Positions 42,309-51,074 of a DNA stretch of 64,000 nucleotides are shown one piece after another. Below the pieces are notes generated by a model, which searched no databases, was not told the DNA's origin, and saw only the letters and a list, made by a program, of their open reading frames with translations. Made by a program: the position numbers and the translations under genes. Source of the stretch: Archangium violaceum Cb vi76 (GTDB taxonomy: Bacteria > Myxococcota > Myxococcia > Myxococcales > Myxococcaceae); the NCBI RefSeq assembly GCF_000733295.1, contig NZ_JPMI01000055.1:49129-113128 (forward strand). The letters are read 5' to 3'. Position 1 is the first letter of the stretch; each line of letters opens with the position of its first letter.

Positions 42309-43025
42309 GTGGACTCGTACCTCGAAGCCCTCAAGGCCTACCAGACGTTCAACCCCGCCGGCTGGGTGGCCATCTACCGGTTGATGCCCATGTGGGCCGG
42401 CATCGTGAGCTGTGTGGTGGGCCTCGCGATGTTGCTCTTCGGGGGAGGCCGCGTCTTCCGCCTCGTGGCCGGGCCCCTGGGGGCCCTCATCGGCCTGGCG
42501 TGGACGGGCGTGCTGCTCACGAAGTTCGGCATGTCCATGGACCCGCGCATGCCCGCCGCCGTCGCCGCGGTGCTCACCGTGCTGGGCTTCCTCTTCCCGC
42601 CCGCCATCATCTACCTCGGCGTGGGCGTCCCCATCGGCCTGCTGGGCGGGCAGATCGCCGGTCCCAGCGACTTCCTCGTCGGCTTCGCGCCCGGCCTCAT
42701 CCTCGGCGGCCTCGTCGCCGCGGTGCTGCACCGCCACGTGGCCGCCATCATCGCCTCGCTGCTCGGTGGCTGGCTGCTCGTGCTCGGCGCCATGGCGGCC
42801 CTGCACCAGTTCGGCGGGCTCGTCAGCGCCATGGCCAGCCAGCCCTGGGGCCTCATCATCGCCGCGGGCCTCTTCGCCATCGCCGGCAGCGTCTATCAGA
42901 TCGCCGTGCGCCCCTCGCCCGAGGAGGAGGAGCGCCAGCTCGCCGAGCGCCAGCGGTTGAAGATGCGCCAGGCCGAGCTCAAGGCCACCGAGAAGCGCTG
43001 GAGCGCTCCCCGGGGCGGCAAGTAG
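42309..43025 (+). CDS. polytopic membrane protein
   Basis: Unrecognised 238-aa protein with about seven to eight membrane segments between residues 25 and 205 and a charged cytoplasmic tail rich in Glu, Gln and Arg (EEEERQLAERQRLKMRQ) that probably forms a coil. Glycine-rich membrane helices resemble DUF4203-type proteins, but I am not certain. Start is a GTG at 42309, nine bases after the preceding stop, so the two small membrane genes form an operon. Confidence 0.8.
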   Translation: MDSYLEALKAYQTFNPAGWVAIYRLMPMWAGIVSCVVGLAMLLFGGGRVFRLVAGPLGALIGLAWTGVLLTKFGMSMDPRMPAAVAAVLTVLGFLFPPAIIYLGVGVPIGLLGGQIAGPSDFLVGFAPGLILGGLVAAVLHRHVAAIIASLLGGWLLVLGAMAALHQFGGLVSAMASQPWGLIIAAGLFAIAGSVYQIAVRPSPEEEERQLAERQRLKMRQAELKATEKRWSAPRGGK

Positions 43026-43109
43026 CCGGGCCGGAACCAGCCTTTACCTCCACCGGGGCCGCGCATACAGTCCGCGCCCCCCTCCACCCCCCCGGGACGA
43101 GCGACACCC

Positions 43110-43964
43110 ATGGGCCAGGCCAGACGCAAGGAGAAGAACCCCGAGAACCGGGACTCCAAGAGCCCGGAGGGCAATGGCGCTCCCGCCGCGGACGCCGAGG
43201 CCATCGTCGCCTGGAAGAAGCCCGAGGGGTTGTCCCGCCGGGGTTGGGTGGTGCTCGCCACCATCCTCCTCGCCATCCAGTTCCCGCTCATCCACTACGC
43301 CCTCTTCCGGGGTGAGCCCGCCACCACCGCCACCGTCCCCTACAGCCAGGACTTCTCGGACCCCTCCGTGGTGCAGCGCGACTTCTTCTCCACCGGCGGC
43401 CACTGGCGCGTGGTGAACGGGCAGCTGCTCTCACCGGGTGTGAAGAACAACCCGCTCTGGCTCCAGGCGAAGCTGCCGCGCGACGTGGCCGTCGAGTTCG
43501 ACGTGCGCTCCCAGTCCCCCGAGGGCGACATCAAGGTGGAGCTCTTCGGCGACGGCTCGGACCATGCGTCCGGGTACATCCTCATTCACGGCGGGTGGAA
43601 CAACTCGCTGTCCATCATCGCGCGGCTGGACGAGCACGGCGCGCCCCTGGACGCGCTCCAGCGTCAGGCGCGGCAGGTGGCCGAGAAGAATGGTGGCAAG
43701 GGCGAGGGGCTGGTGGAGACGGGCGTGTTCCGCCAGAACACGCACATGCGGGTGGAGGCCAGGCCCTATCCGGTGGAGATCGGCCGCACCTATCACTGGC
43801 GTATCGAGCGCAGGGGCTCGCTGCTACGCTGGTCCATCGATGGGAAGCCCTTCATGGAGTTCGATGACCCGCTGCCGCTCGAGGGCAAGGGTCACGACCG
43901 TTTCGGGTTCTCCAGCTGGGAGGCCCAGCTCTTCTTCGACAACCTGAAGATCGAGCCGCTGTAA
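43110..43964 (+). CDS. membrane-anchored lectin-like (LamG/DUF1961-type) protein
   Basis: Protein of 284 aa: a charged cytoplasmic N-terminus (residues 1-43), one membrane segment (RRGWVVLATILLAIQFPLI), then a beta-rich extracytoplasmic domain with the look of a concanavalin-like jelly roll (VAVEFDVRSQSPEGDIKVEL, YHWRIERRGSLLRWSIDGKP, FGFSSWEAQLFFDNLKIEPL). Such domains bind carbohydrate or polysaccharide. Function not known. Confidence 0.75.
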   Translation: MGQARRKEKNPENRDSKSPEGNGAPAADAEAIVAWKKPEGLSRRGWVVLATILLAIQFPLIHYALFRGEPATTATVPYSQDFSDPSVVQRDFFSTGGHWRVVNGQLLSPGVKNNPLWLQAKLPRDVAVEFDVRSQSPEGDIKVELFGDGSDHASGYILIHGGWNNSLSIIARLDEHGAPLDALQRQARQVAEKNGGKGEGLVETGVFRQNTHMRVEARPYPVEIGRTYHWRIERRGSLLRWSIDGKPFMEFDDPLPLEGKGHDRFGFSSWEAQLFFDNLKIEPL

Positions 43965-44012
43965 GGCGGTTGCTCGAGGGTTGGCGGCGAACCAGGAATC
44001 AGAGGTCACAAC

Positions 44013-45578
44013 GTGCGCAGAGTTGGAATCTTCGGCTGGGGCGTGGTCGCTCCCAAGTCCCGGAACATCGAGGCCTTCGAGAAGAATCTCGCGTCGTCGG
44101 AGAGCTGGCTCTCCCCCTTCAACGGCTTCGGGCCGGACAACTTCCTCGTCGGCAACCCGGACTTCGAGTTCGCGGACTACAAGCCGTGGATCGACGCCCG
44201 CTTCCCCGCCACGCGCTATGCCCAGCTCGAGAAGAAGATGGGCATGCCGACGAAGATGGCCATTGGCTCCTTCATCCAGGCGCTGGGCCAGAACCCCGGC
44301 CTGGAGCAGGAGCTGCAGGCGCTGGGGGCGCGCTCCCACGTCTACGTGGGCACCGGCCTGGGAGATCTGCCGACCATCCACGACATCACCCTGAACCTGC
44401 ACCGCGCCCAGCGGCGGTGGGACCGGTTCTGGGCCTCGCCCGAGCGCAACGGCACGCTGCGCCGCTGGCTGGAGACGCGCGAGCCCCTGCCCGGCCTGCC
44501 TGCCGAGCCCTCCACCGTGGACGAGGCCGAGCGGGACGTGGCCGAGGAGAGCTGGTGGCACTTCTGGGCCGGCCAGTCCCCGGAGCTGCGCGAGTACCTC
44601 GCCGAGCAGAAGGAGATTGAGGGCCTGGGCGTGCAGCAGGGCGGCAACGTGGAAGCCGCCAAGCTGGCCGTCATCAAGGAGAAGCGGACGCGCAACCAGC
44701 GCCTGCAGAAGAAGTGGGGCGCCCCCGAGCCGCCGTGGAACGCGGTGCCGTCCGAGATTCTCTGGAACATCCACAACACCCCCGCGTCGCAGATTTCGAT
44801 GATGGGGAAGATCACCGGCATGACGTTCGCGCCGGTGGCGGCGTGCTCGTCGTTCGGCTACGGGCTGAAGCTGGCGCTGGACGCCATCAACAGCGGCGAC
44901 GCGAAGGCCGTGGTGCTGGGGATGACGGATCCTCCGCCGCACCCGCTCACGGTGGGTGGCTTCTACAACGCGCGCGTGGTGAGCGCGGACGGCGCGGTGT
45001 CCAAGCCGCTGACGCAGCTGCGCGGCACGCACGTGGCCGGTGGCTCGGTGGTGTGGATCCTCGGGGACCTGGAGCACTTCACCGCCAAGGGCTTCAAGCC
45101 GCTGGGCATGGAGCCCCTCACCGTGGGCGTCACGGCGGACGCGGACCACATCATCACGCCCTCGAAGGAGGGCCCCACCGTGGCCATCCACGAGGCGCTG
45201 CGCAAGGCGGGCGTGGAGCCGTCCGAGATTGGCAGTTGGGATCTGCATGCCACCGCCACCCCGGGGGACTACCTGGAGGTGGAGACGTTGCGCGCGGTGC
45301 TGCCCGAGACGGTGCTGGTGACGGCGCGCAAGGGCACCTTCGGCCACGGAATGGGCGCCGGTGGCGGCTGGGAGCTGACGGCCCAGTACCTCGGCTACGC
45401 CCGGGGCCAGGTGTTCCCCACGCCGCTGGCCGAGGAGGAGCTCAACAAGGACATCGGCCGCGTGCACCCCCGCTACGTCTTCGACAAGGCGGTGGCCACT
45501 CCCCAGGGCTGCGCTGGCAAGCTCTCCATGGGCGTGGGCGGCATCAACGCCTGCGTCATCTCGCGCCCCTGGCGCTGA
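44013..45578 (+). CDS. beta-ketoacyl synthase-family protein with large insertion
   Basis: Thiolase-fold condensing enzyme of 521 aa, about 100 residues longer than FabF. The catalytic Cys is in PVAACSSFGYGL, a His in DLHATATPGDYLEV, and the Lys and second His in TARKGTFGHGMGAGGG. The extra sequence is a charged helical insertion at about residues 130-250 (HRAQRRWDRFWASPERNG and onward). GTG start, chosen because it gives the normal ketosynthase opening MRRVGIFGWGVV. No ACP or partner is next to it, so its pathway is unknown; it is unrelated in sequence detail to the ketosynthase at 15996. Confidence 0.9.
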   Translation: MRRVGIFGWGVVAPKSRNIEAFEKNLASSESWLSPFNGFGPDNFLVGNPDFEFADYKPWIDARFPATRYAQLEKKMGMPTKMAIGSFIQALGQNPGLEQELQALGARSHVYVGTGLGDLPTIHDITLNLHRAQRRWDRFWASPERNGTLRRWLETREPLPGLPAEPSTVDEAERDVAEESWWHFWAGQSPELREYLAEQKEIEGLGVQQGGNVEAAKLAVIKEKRTRNQRLQKKWGAPEPPWNAVPSEILWNIHNTPASQISMMGKITGMTFAPVAACSSFGYGLKLALDAINSGDAKAVVLGMTDPPPHPLTVGGFYNARVVSADGAVSKPLTQLRGTHVAGGSVVWILGDLEHFTAKGFKPLGMEPLTVGVTADADHIITPSKEGPTVAIHEALRKAGVEPSEIGSWDLHATATPGDYLEVETLRAVLPETVLVTARKGTFGHGMGAGGGWELTAQYLGYARGQVFPTPLAEEELNKDIGRVHPRYVFDKAVATPQGCAGKLSMGVGGINACVISRPWR

Positions 45579-45608
45579 GCGCGGAGCGGCCCTACCCGTA
45601 GTGGGGTC

Positions 45609-46403
45609 ATGGCCGCTCGTGTTCGCGCTCCCGCGGTGGCGGGCTCCTTCTACCCCGCCACCTCCTCCCTCCTCGCCAGTCAGGTGGACCAATGGCTGGA
45701 GCAGGCGTCCGCCTGTCCGCCTCCGTCCCCCGCGGCGCTCATCGTCCCCCATGCCGGCTACATGTACTCGGGCCCGGTGGCCGCGAGCGCCTATGCCTGC
45801 CTGCGCGCGCTGAAGGGCCGGGTGAGGCACGTGCTGCTGCTCGGGCCCTGCCACTTCGTCCTGCTCAACGGGCTGGCCCACCCGGACGCCGAGGCCCTCC
45901 GCACGCCGCTCGGGGACGTGCCCGTCGACGGCACGCTGCGCGCGCGGGCCGAGGCCACCCGGCACGTCACCGCCTCGGACCTCGCCCACCGCAAGGAGCA
46001 CTCGCTCGAGGTGCAGCTCCCCTTCCTCCAGCGCGCGCTGGGGGACTTCGAGGTGCTGCCGCTCGTGGTGGGCTCCGCTCCGCCCGAGGAGGTGGCCGAG
46101 GTGCTCGACACGCTCTGGACCCGGGACGTGCTGCCCATCATCAGCTCCGACCTGTCGCACTACCTGCCCTATGAGCTCGCCCGGCGGGTGGACCGCGAGA
46201 CGGCCGATCACATCCTCCAGCTCGAGGGGCCCCTCGAGGACGATCGCGCATGCGGCGCGGCGGCCATCAACGGCCTGCTGCTCGTGGCGAAGCGCCGGGG
46301 CCTGAACGTCCAACTGCTCGATCTGCGCAGCTCGGGGGACACCGCCGGCGACAAGAGCGAGGTCGTCGGCTACGGCGCGTTCGCCTTCTACCCGCGGGCC
46401 TGA
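45609..46403 (+). CDS. amrB: AmmeMemoRadiSam system protein B (MEMO family)
   Basis: Protein of 264 aa of the MEMO1 family. Landmarks: AGSFYPAT near the start, ALIVPHAGYMYSGPVAASAY, LLLGPCHF, SSDLSHYLPY, the conserved Cys in DDRACGAAAINGL and EVVGYGAFAFYP at the end. The fold resembles non-haem iron dioxygenases. In many bacteria it is encoded beside AMMECR1 and a radical SAM protein; neither partner is present here. It follows the ketosynthase-like gene by 30 bases. Confidence 0.92.
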   Translation: MAARVRAPAVAGSFYPATSSLLASQVDQWLEQASACPPPSPAALIVPHAGYMYSGPVAASAYACLRALKGRVRHVLLLGPCHFVLLNGLAHPDAEALRTPLGDVPVDGTLRARAEATRHVTASDLAHRKEHSLEVQLPFLQRALGDFEVLPLVVGSAPPEEVAEVLDTLWTRDVLPIISSDLSHYLPYELARRVDRETADHILQLEGPLEDDRACGAAAINGLLLVAKRRGLNVQLLDLRSSGDTAGDKSEVVGYGAFAFYPRA

Positions 46404-46404
46404 G

Positions 46405-47136
46405 TCATTCCTCGAGCCACACCCCGTCGTCCCCGGCGTGCACCTTCTCGATGCGGGTGCCCATCATCTCGTCCAGCAGCTCCTTCGCCAGCTCGCGGGA
46501 CTCGCGCGTCAGCTCCGGACGCCCCTTGTCCCGCCCCTCGTTGTAGAGCCCGAGGATGATGTGGCCCGAGAGCACCACCGACTCGTACAGCTCCTGCTTG
46601 TCCCGGTCCGACATGCGCCGGTCCTTGAGCCCCATGCCGATGGCCGCGTTGATCTGCTGCAACATGGATTGCCGCTGCACGCTGGTCAGCTCCTGACCAT
46701 TCTTGAGCACGTAGAACGAGGACGCGAAGAAGGAGCTGAAGGCCCCCGCCAGGTTGTTCTTCAGCAGCGTCTCGTCCTGTTGCTCCAACGTCTGTTCATA
46801 GGACTTGAGCAGCTGCGTCAGGGCGCCCTCGAGCCCCTGGCGCTCCTCCGGGCCGAGCGACTTCACGCTCTCGGCGAGCCGCTTGGGCATGACGGGGCCG
46901 GTCACCGTGCGGAACGAGGACACGGACAGCGGCAGCATCACCGATGGAGGGCTCTTCAGGAACCCGGCACTGACCTTCCACTGCTTCTTGAAGGCGGGCC
47001 TGAAGTTGCCGTGGATGAAGACGTTGCTGTCGTAGTGTCTGTAGGGGCTGAGGGACGGTGCGCCCTCCGGCCTCGCGGCACCGAGCAGGAGGAGCCCCGC
47101 CACCATGACGGGAACCATCCTGAAGAAGCTATTCAT
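46405..47136 (-). CDS. hypothetical secreted protein
   Basis: Unrecognised 243-aa protein with an N-terminal signal peptide (VPVMVAGLLLLGAARP). The mature part is mostly helical, with Gln-rich stretches (YEQTLEQQDETLL, SVQRQSMLQQINAAIGMGLKD). GGAGG lies just before ATG 47136; the open frame beyond that is not coding. Convergent with the MEMO gene, with only one base between stops. No function assigned. Confidence 0.75.
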   Translation of the reverse strand: MNSFFRMVPVMVAGLLLLGAARPEGAPSLSPYRHYDSNVFIHGNFRPAFKKQWKVSAGFLKSPPSVMLPLSVSSFRTVTGPVMPKRLAESVKSLGPEERQGLEGALTQLLKSYEQTLEQQDETLLKNNLAGAFSSFFASSFYVLKNGQELTSVQRQSMLQQINAAIGMGLKDRRMSDRDKQELYESVVLSGHIILGLYNEGRDKGRPELTRESRELAKELLDEMMGTRIEKVHAGDDGVWLEE

Positions 47137-47274
47137 CTCCCCCTCCACAAGTGACGGGAACGTAGAGCCTACCGGACGCGACAACCCTCTCCCTCCGGCC
47201 CCTGCTCCCGGTCGGCCGCGGAGCATCATCGGAAAGGATGGGAGCGGGCAAGCAAGTCTGCTAGCAGCTTCCCC

Positions 47275-48825
47275 ATGCGGCTCACCCTCCACCGTGGCGT
47301 CAGCCTCGCCGTCCTCGCCTCCGCCCGTACCGAGGCCGAGCACCACGAGGACCTGGGGTGCAGCATCCAGGGCCCCACCTCGAGGCCCGTGCGGCACGCC
47401 CATGTCCCTCTCAAGCAGCGGCTCGCCGAGCTGGGGCCGGAGCGCTCGCTGCGCGAGGCGAAGGCGCTCGTGCGCTGGCTGGAGGAGACGCCCGGCTATG
47501 CCGCGCTCTGCGGCGAGGGCCGGCGGCGCGGAGGCCGGCGCCCGCTGCGTCACGAGGTGCTCTTCCCCAACGCGACGCGGCACAAGCCCCGCGTCCTCCA
47601 CCTGCGCCAGGAGGAGCAGGGACTCGACTTCCCCGTGAAGTCCGGCGAATGGCCGGCCCTCGCCGAGCTCTTCGCCTCGCTGGCGCGCGGTGCCACCCGG
47701 GCCGAGCTGCGAGCCCTCTCCGCCGTGCCCGCCGTGGGGGAGCTGCTCGCGGACATGTCCAGCGCGGGCTGGCTCGTGCGCCACGACGGCCCCGTGGACG
47801 TGCCCGCGCCCGGCGCCCTCTTCGTGGGCCACAACACCGTGCTGGTGTCGAGCACCCAGGCGCGCGTCCTGGTGGACCCCTACTTCCGCCCCGCGAGCCG
47901 GCTCGACCGGCCGGACTATCCGCCCATGCAGCCGAGGGACCTGGGCCAGGTGGACGCGGTCGTCATCACCCACTCGCATGGAGACCACTTCCACCTGGGC
48001 TCGCTGCTCCAGCTCCCGCGCGACACGCGCATCTTCGTCCCGGCGGTGGAGCGTGAGAGCCTCTTCTCCACCGACTGCGTGCTGCGGCTGCGACAGCTCG
48101 GCTACACCCGCGTCGAGGCGCTGCGCTGGGGCGAGGAGCGGCTCGTGGGTGACATCACCGTGCGCGCCCTGCCCTTCCACGGCGAGCAGCCCACCGACGG
48201 CGAGGGCCTCTACCCGGGCCTCTTCAACGAGGGGAACACCTGGCTGGTACGCGCGCCGGGCTTCTCCGCCGCCTTCTTCGCGGATGCCGGACACGACGTG
48301 CGCGGAGACATGCGCACCGTCTGCCGGGCGTTACGGAAGGAGGCGCCCGTGGACGTGCTCTTCTGCGGCGTGCGCGGCTTCCGGCTCGAGCCCCTCTTCT
48401 TCGGCTACACCACGCTGGACGCCTACCTCGTCGACGTGCCCGTGGAGTCGCTCGGGAAGCCGCAGCAGCTCATGGCCGGGCCAGAGGAGGCCCTGCATTA
48501 CGGCGAGCTGCTCGGCGCGCGCTACGTGGTGCCGTGCGCGGACGGGGGCGCGCCCTGGTACTGGCGCGAGGGCATGGGCCCGCGTTACCCGGGCTACCCG
48601 GGCGAGCCGGTGAGTGGCGCCAGCACGAGGGACGAGAATCCCGACGCGGATCCCTATCCCGAGCGGTTGAAGCAGGTGCGCCGGCAGGTGGCTCATGGAC
48701 CCCAGGCCCTGCTGATGCGCCCTGGAGAGGCCCTCGCCTGGCGGGGCCGCACGGCACCGGAGCTCGTCCGGTACCCGGGCTTCGAGTGGCCCTTCGGCGG
48801 CATGCCGGCACGGCGCCGGTCGTGA
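47275..48825 (+). CDS. metallo-beta-lactamase-fold hydrolase with N-terminal helical domain
   Basis: Protein of 516 aa. Residues about 190-450 are a UlaG-like metallo-beta-lactamase domain with the metal motif THSHGDHFHLG and further ligands in FFADAGHDVRGD. The N-terminal 170 residues are a separate domain whose end (LAELFASLARGATRAELRAL ... LLADMSSAGWL) looks like the PqqD/winged-helix pattern seen in peptide-binding proteins. Substrate unknown; MBL enzymes with such N-termini may act on phospholipid or peptide-derived substrates. Confidence 0.88.
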   Translation: MRLTLHRGVSLAVLASARTEAEHHEDLGCSIQGPTSRPVRHAHVPLKQRLAELGPERSLREAKALVRWLEETPGYAALCGEGRRRGGRRPLRHEVLFPNATRHKPRVLHLRQEEQGLDFPVKSGEWPALAELFASLARGATRAELRALSAVPAVGELLADMSSAGWLVRHDGPVDVPAPGALFVGHNTVLVSSTQARVLVDPYFRPASRLDRPDYPPMQPRDLGQVDAVVITHSHGDHFHLGSLLQLPRDTRIFVPAVERESLFSTDCVLRLRQLGYTRVEALRWGEERLVGDITVRALPFHGEQPTDGEGLYPGLFNEGNTWLVRAPGFSAAFFADAGHDVRGDMRTVCRALRKEAPVDVLFCGVRGFRLEPLFFGYTTLDAYLVDVPVESLGKPQQLMAGPEEALHYGELLGARYVVPCADGGAPWYWREGMGPRYPGYPGEPVSGASTRDENPDADPYPERLKQVRRQVAHGPQALLMRPGEALAWRGRTAPELVRYPGFEWPFGGMPARRRS

Positions 48826-48834
48826 CGCTCCCGC

Positions 48835-49116
48835 TCACGTGCCGGGAGTCTGGGGGGCCTGGGGCTCGAGCTCCCGGAGGGGCTCCTCGGGGAAGGACTG
48901 CAGCTTGAGCAGGCCCGAGAGCACGTGGAGCTTCTCGTGCACCGACTCGTTGCTGAACTCGTGCAGGTCCATCAACGCCTGGGCGTAGTCCGTGAGCGCG
49001 CTCAACCACTCGCGCAGACTCTCCTGGCTCGTGGGTTTCGCACGAGCATCCTCGATGCGGGCGAAGGCCTCGTGCAGCCTGTCGGCGGCGTCGTCCAGGT
49101 GCTTGGGAAGTGCCAT
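48835..49116 (-). CDS. small helical hypothetical protein
   Basis: Unrecognised 93-aa acidic, helical protein with no signal peptide or membrane segment (ALPKHLDDAADRLHEAFARI at the start). GGAGGGAGA precedes the ATG at good spacing, which is the main reason to call it. It is convergent with the MBL-fold gene. Confidence 0.7.
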   Translation of the reverse strand: MALPKHLDDAADRLHEAFARIEDARAKPTSQESLREWLSALTDYAQALMDLHEFSNESVHEKLHVLSGLLKLQSFPEEPLRELEPQAPQTPGT

Positions 49117-49389
49117 GGTCGTCTCCCTCCGTCCCCACACCATGAGAACGCCCCGCCCCCGGGTGCCAGGGCCCCACCCATGCTGGAGGGCCCGGCGGAC
49201 ACGCCGCGAGGCGCTCCCCTCCGACGCTCCGTGGGAGCCTGGCGGCCATGCACTCGCGCGCGCCAGGCCGATGGGCGGGCCTCCGAGCCTCCACCCCCGG
49301 CAACCGCATGCAGCGCCGTTGGAGCGGACGAATCCTCCACCTTCGTGACGCGGTCCGTCATGGCCGCGACGAAGGATGAGGAGACGACC

Positions 49390-49611
49390 ATGAAGGGACG
49401 CGAGCGCGTGTGCAAGAAGCACATCAAGCAGGCGGGCTGGAGCATCGCCCACGAGGGCCAGCGGGAGCCGGGCTACCACCTGGAGCTCCACGGCCCGCGC
49501 GGCGAGCAGATGAAGGTGGAGGCGCCCAGCAAGGCCCGCGCCTACCGCCACGCGGAGCGCCAGGTGAATGGCTCGGAGCCGGGGACGGCGCTCTGGGCGA
49601 ACCCAAGCTGA
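49390..49611 (+). CDS. small basic hypothetical protein
   Basis: Unrecognised 73-aa basic protein (MKGRERVCKKHIKQAGWSI at the start; then alternating charged and Pro/Gly residues). GAGGAG lies six bases before the ATG at 49390; an ATG at 49360 is in frame but lacks a site. Single Cys. The 272 bases before it hold no other gene that I can support. Confidence 0.65.
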   Translation: MKGRERVCKKHIKQAGWSIAHEGQREPGYHLELHGPRGEQMKVEAPSKARAYRHAERQVNGSEPGTALWANPS

Positions 49612-49717
49612 TGCCACCCGCCTGGGGAGCGGCCGAGCGGGCTGGCGCCACCGTGGACCGTCCTGCCCCCGGAAATCCCCATCCCTAACCTCCCTGCCAG
49701 GACACCGAGGGCGTGGA

Positions 49718-50587
49718 ATGACCGTTCAACAGACCGACAATCCGACCGAGGGGCAGGACAGCAGCCAGGACTCCTCCAGGCCGTTGAGCAAGCCGAGCAA
49801 GGCGCCGCCTCCGATGCAGGCGGACCAGCGCCCTCCCATCGAGCGGGGCGCGCACCTGCTCGCGCTCAGCACGCTCAAGAACGCGGAGATTCCCTTCGTG
49901 GTCGCGGGCGCCTATGCGCTGCACCTCTATACGGGCATCTACCGCGACACCAAGGACCTGGACCTCTTCCTCAAGCGCGAGCACGTGGAGCGCGCCATGG
50001 AAGCCCTGGGCTCCATGGGCTTCCAGACGAAGATGCATGATCCGGTGTGGATCGCGAAGGCCTACGCCAACGACGAGTACTTCGCCGATCTCATCTTCAG
50101 CTCGGGCAACGGCGTGGCCATCGTCGATGACCACTGGATCGACGAGGCCCACCCGGGCGTCATCCACGGGCTGCCCATCCTCGTGGCGCCCCCCGAGGAC
50201 ATCATCTGGTCCAAGGCCTTCGTCTGCGAGCGCGAGCGCTTCGACGGCACGGACATCAGCCACCTCATCCTCGCGCGCGGCAAGCAGATGGACTGGAAGC
50301 ACCTGATGCGGCGGTTCGACCCGCACTGGGAGGTGCTGCTGGCCCACGTCACCTTCTACCGCTTCAGCTACCCCGGCCAGAGAGACCACGTGCCCCGCTG
50401 GGTCTGGGACGAGCTGCTCGAGCGGGCCCGCAACCAGCACAACGAGCCCGACAAGAAGAAGCTCTGCCGGGGAATGTTGATCGCCAAGGGGCAGTACAAC
50501 GTGGATGTCGAGCACTGGGGTTACACCGACGCCCGCCTCGAGGAGATCGAGACGTTCCGCGACTACTACGAGCCCAAGAAGGACTGA
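49718..50587 (+). CDS. nucleotidyltransferase-fold protein
   Basis: Cytoplasmic protein of 289 aa resembling minimal or AbiEii-like nucleotidyltransferases. After a polar N-terminus of about 45 residues comes IPFVVAGAYALHLYTGI and the DxD metal motif in RDTKDLDLFLKREH; a third carboxylate probably lies in YFADLIFSSGNG. The rest is helical. Could adenylylate a protein or RNA, or be a kanamycin-type transferase; no toxin-antitoxin partner is adjacent. Substrate unknown. Confidence 0.8.
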   Translation: MTVQQTDNPTEGQDSSQDSSRPLSKPSKAPPPMQADQRPPIERGAHLLALSTLKNAEIPFVVAGAYALHLYTGIYRDTKDLDLFLKREHVERAMEALGSMGFQTKMHDPVWIAKAYANDEYFADLIFSSGNGVAIVDDHWIDEAHPGVIHGLPILVAPPEDIIWSKAFVCERERFDGTDISHLILARGKQMDWKHLMRRFDPHWEVLLAHVTFYRFSYPGQRDHVPRWVWDELLERARNQHNEPDKKKLCRGMLIAKGQYNVDVEHWGYTDARLEEIETFRDYYEPKKD

Positions 50588-50666
50588 GGCACACGACGAG
50601 CCCCTTGCCTGGCAGGCCGTTCACCCCTAGCAAGGGGGCTCCTCGCTCCCCGGAAGCCGTGCCCCG

Positions 50667-51065
50667 ATGTCCCTCTCCACGCTGTGCCTGCGCTGTGGCC
50701 TGTGCTGCGACGGCACCCTCTTCACCCATGTCCCGCTCCGGCGCACCGAGGCCGGGCCCCTGAAGGCCCTGGGCCTGCCCGTGAAGGAGCGCGAGGACGG
50801 CACGCCCATCCTCCCGCAGCGCTGCGCCGCCCTGGACGGGAAGACGTGCACCGCCTACGCCCAGCGCCCCGAGGGCTGCCGCCGCTACCACTGCCACCTC
50901 TTCAGCGCGCTCTCCGAGGGCGAGGTGTCCCTCGAGGAGGCGCTCTCCGTGGTGGACGGGGCACACGCCCTGCTCGCCGCCGCGGCGGGAGAGAAGGGCC
51001 CCGAGCTGGAGGACTACCTCGACAAGCACTTCCGGGGCCGGCACCGGCGCTACACCGCGCGGTAG
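50667..51065 (+). CDS. YkgJ-type Cys-cluster protein
   Basis: Protein of 132 aa with the YkgJ / CxxCxxxxC-type cysteine cluster: CLRCGLCCDGTLF, RCAALDGKTCTAYAQRPEGC and RRYHCHLF. Eight or more Cys probably bind zinc or an iron-sulfur cluster. Family function is not established. Convergent with the sigma-factor gene, nine bases between stops. Confidence 0.88.
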   Translation: MSLSTLCLRCGLCCDGTLFTHVPLRRTEAGPLKALGLPVKEREDGTPILPQRCAALDGKTCTAYAQRPEGCRRYHCHLFSALSEGEVSLEEALSVVDGAHALLAAAAGEKGPELEDYLDKHFRGRHRRYTAR

Positions 51066-51074
51066 CCCGCCCGC

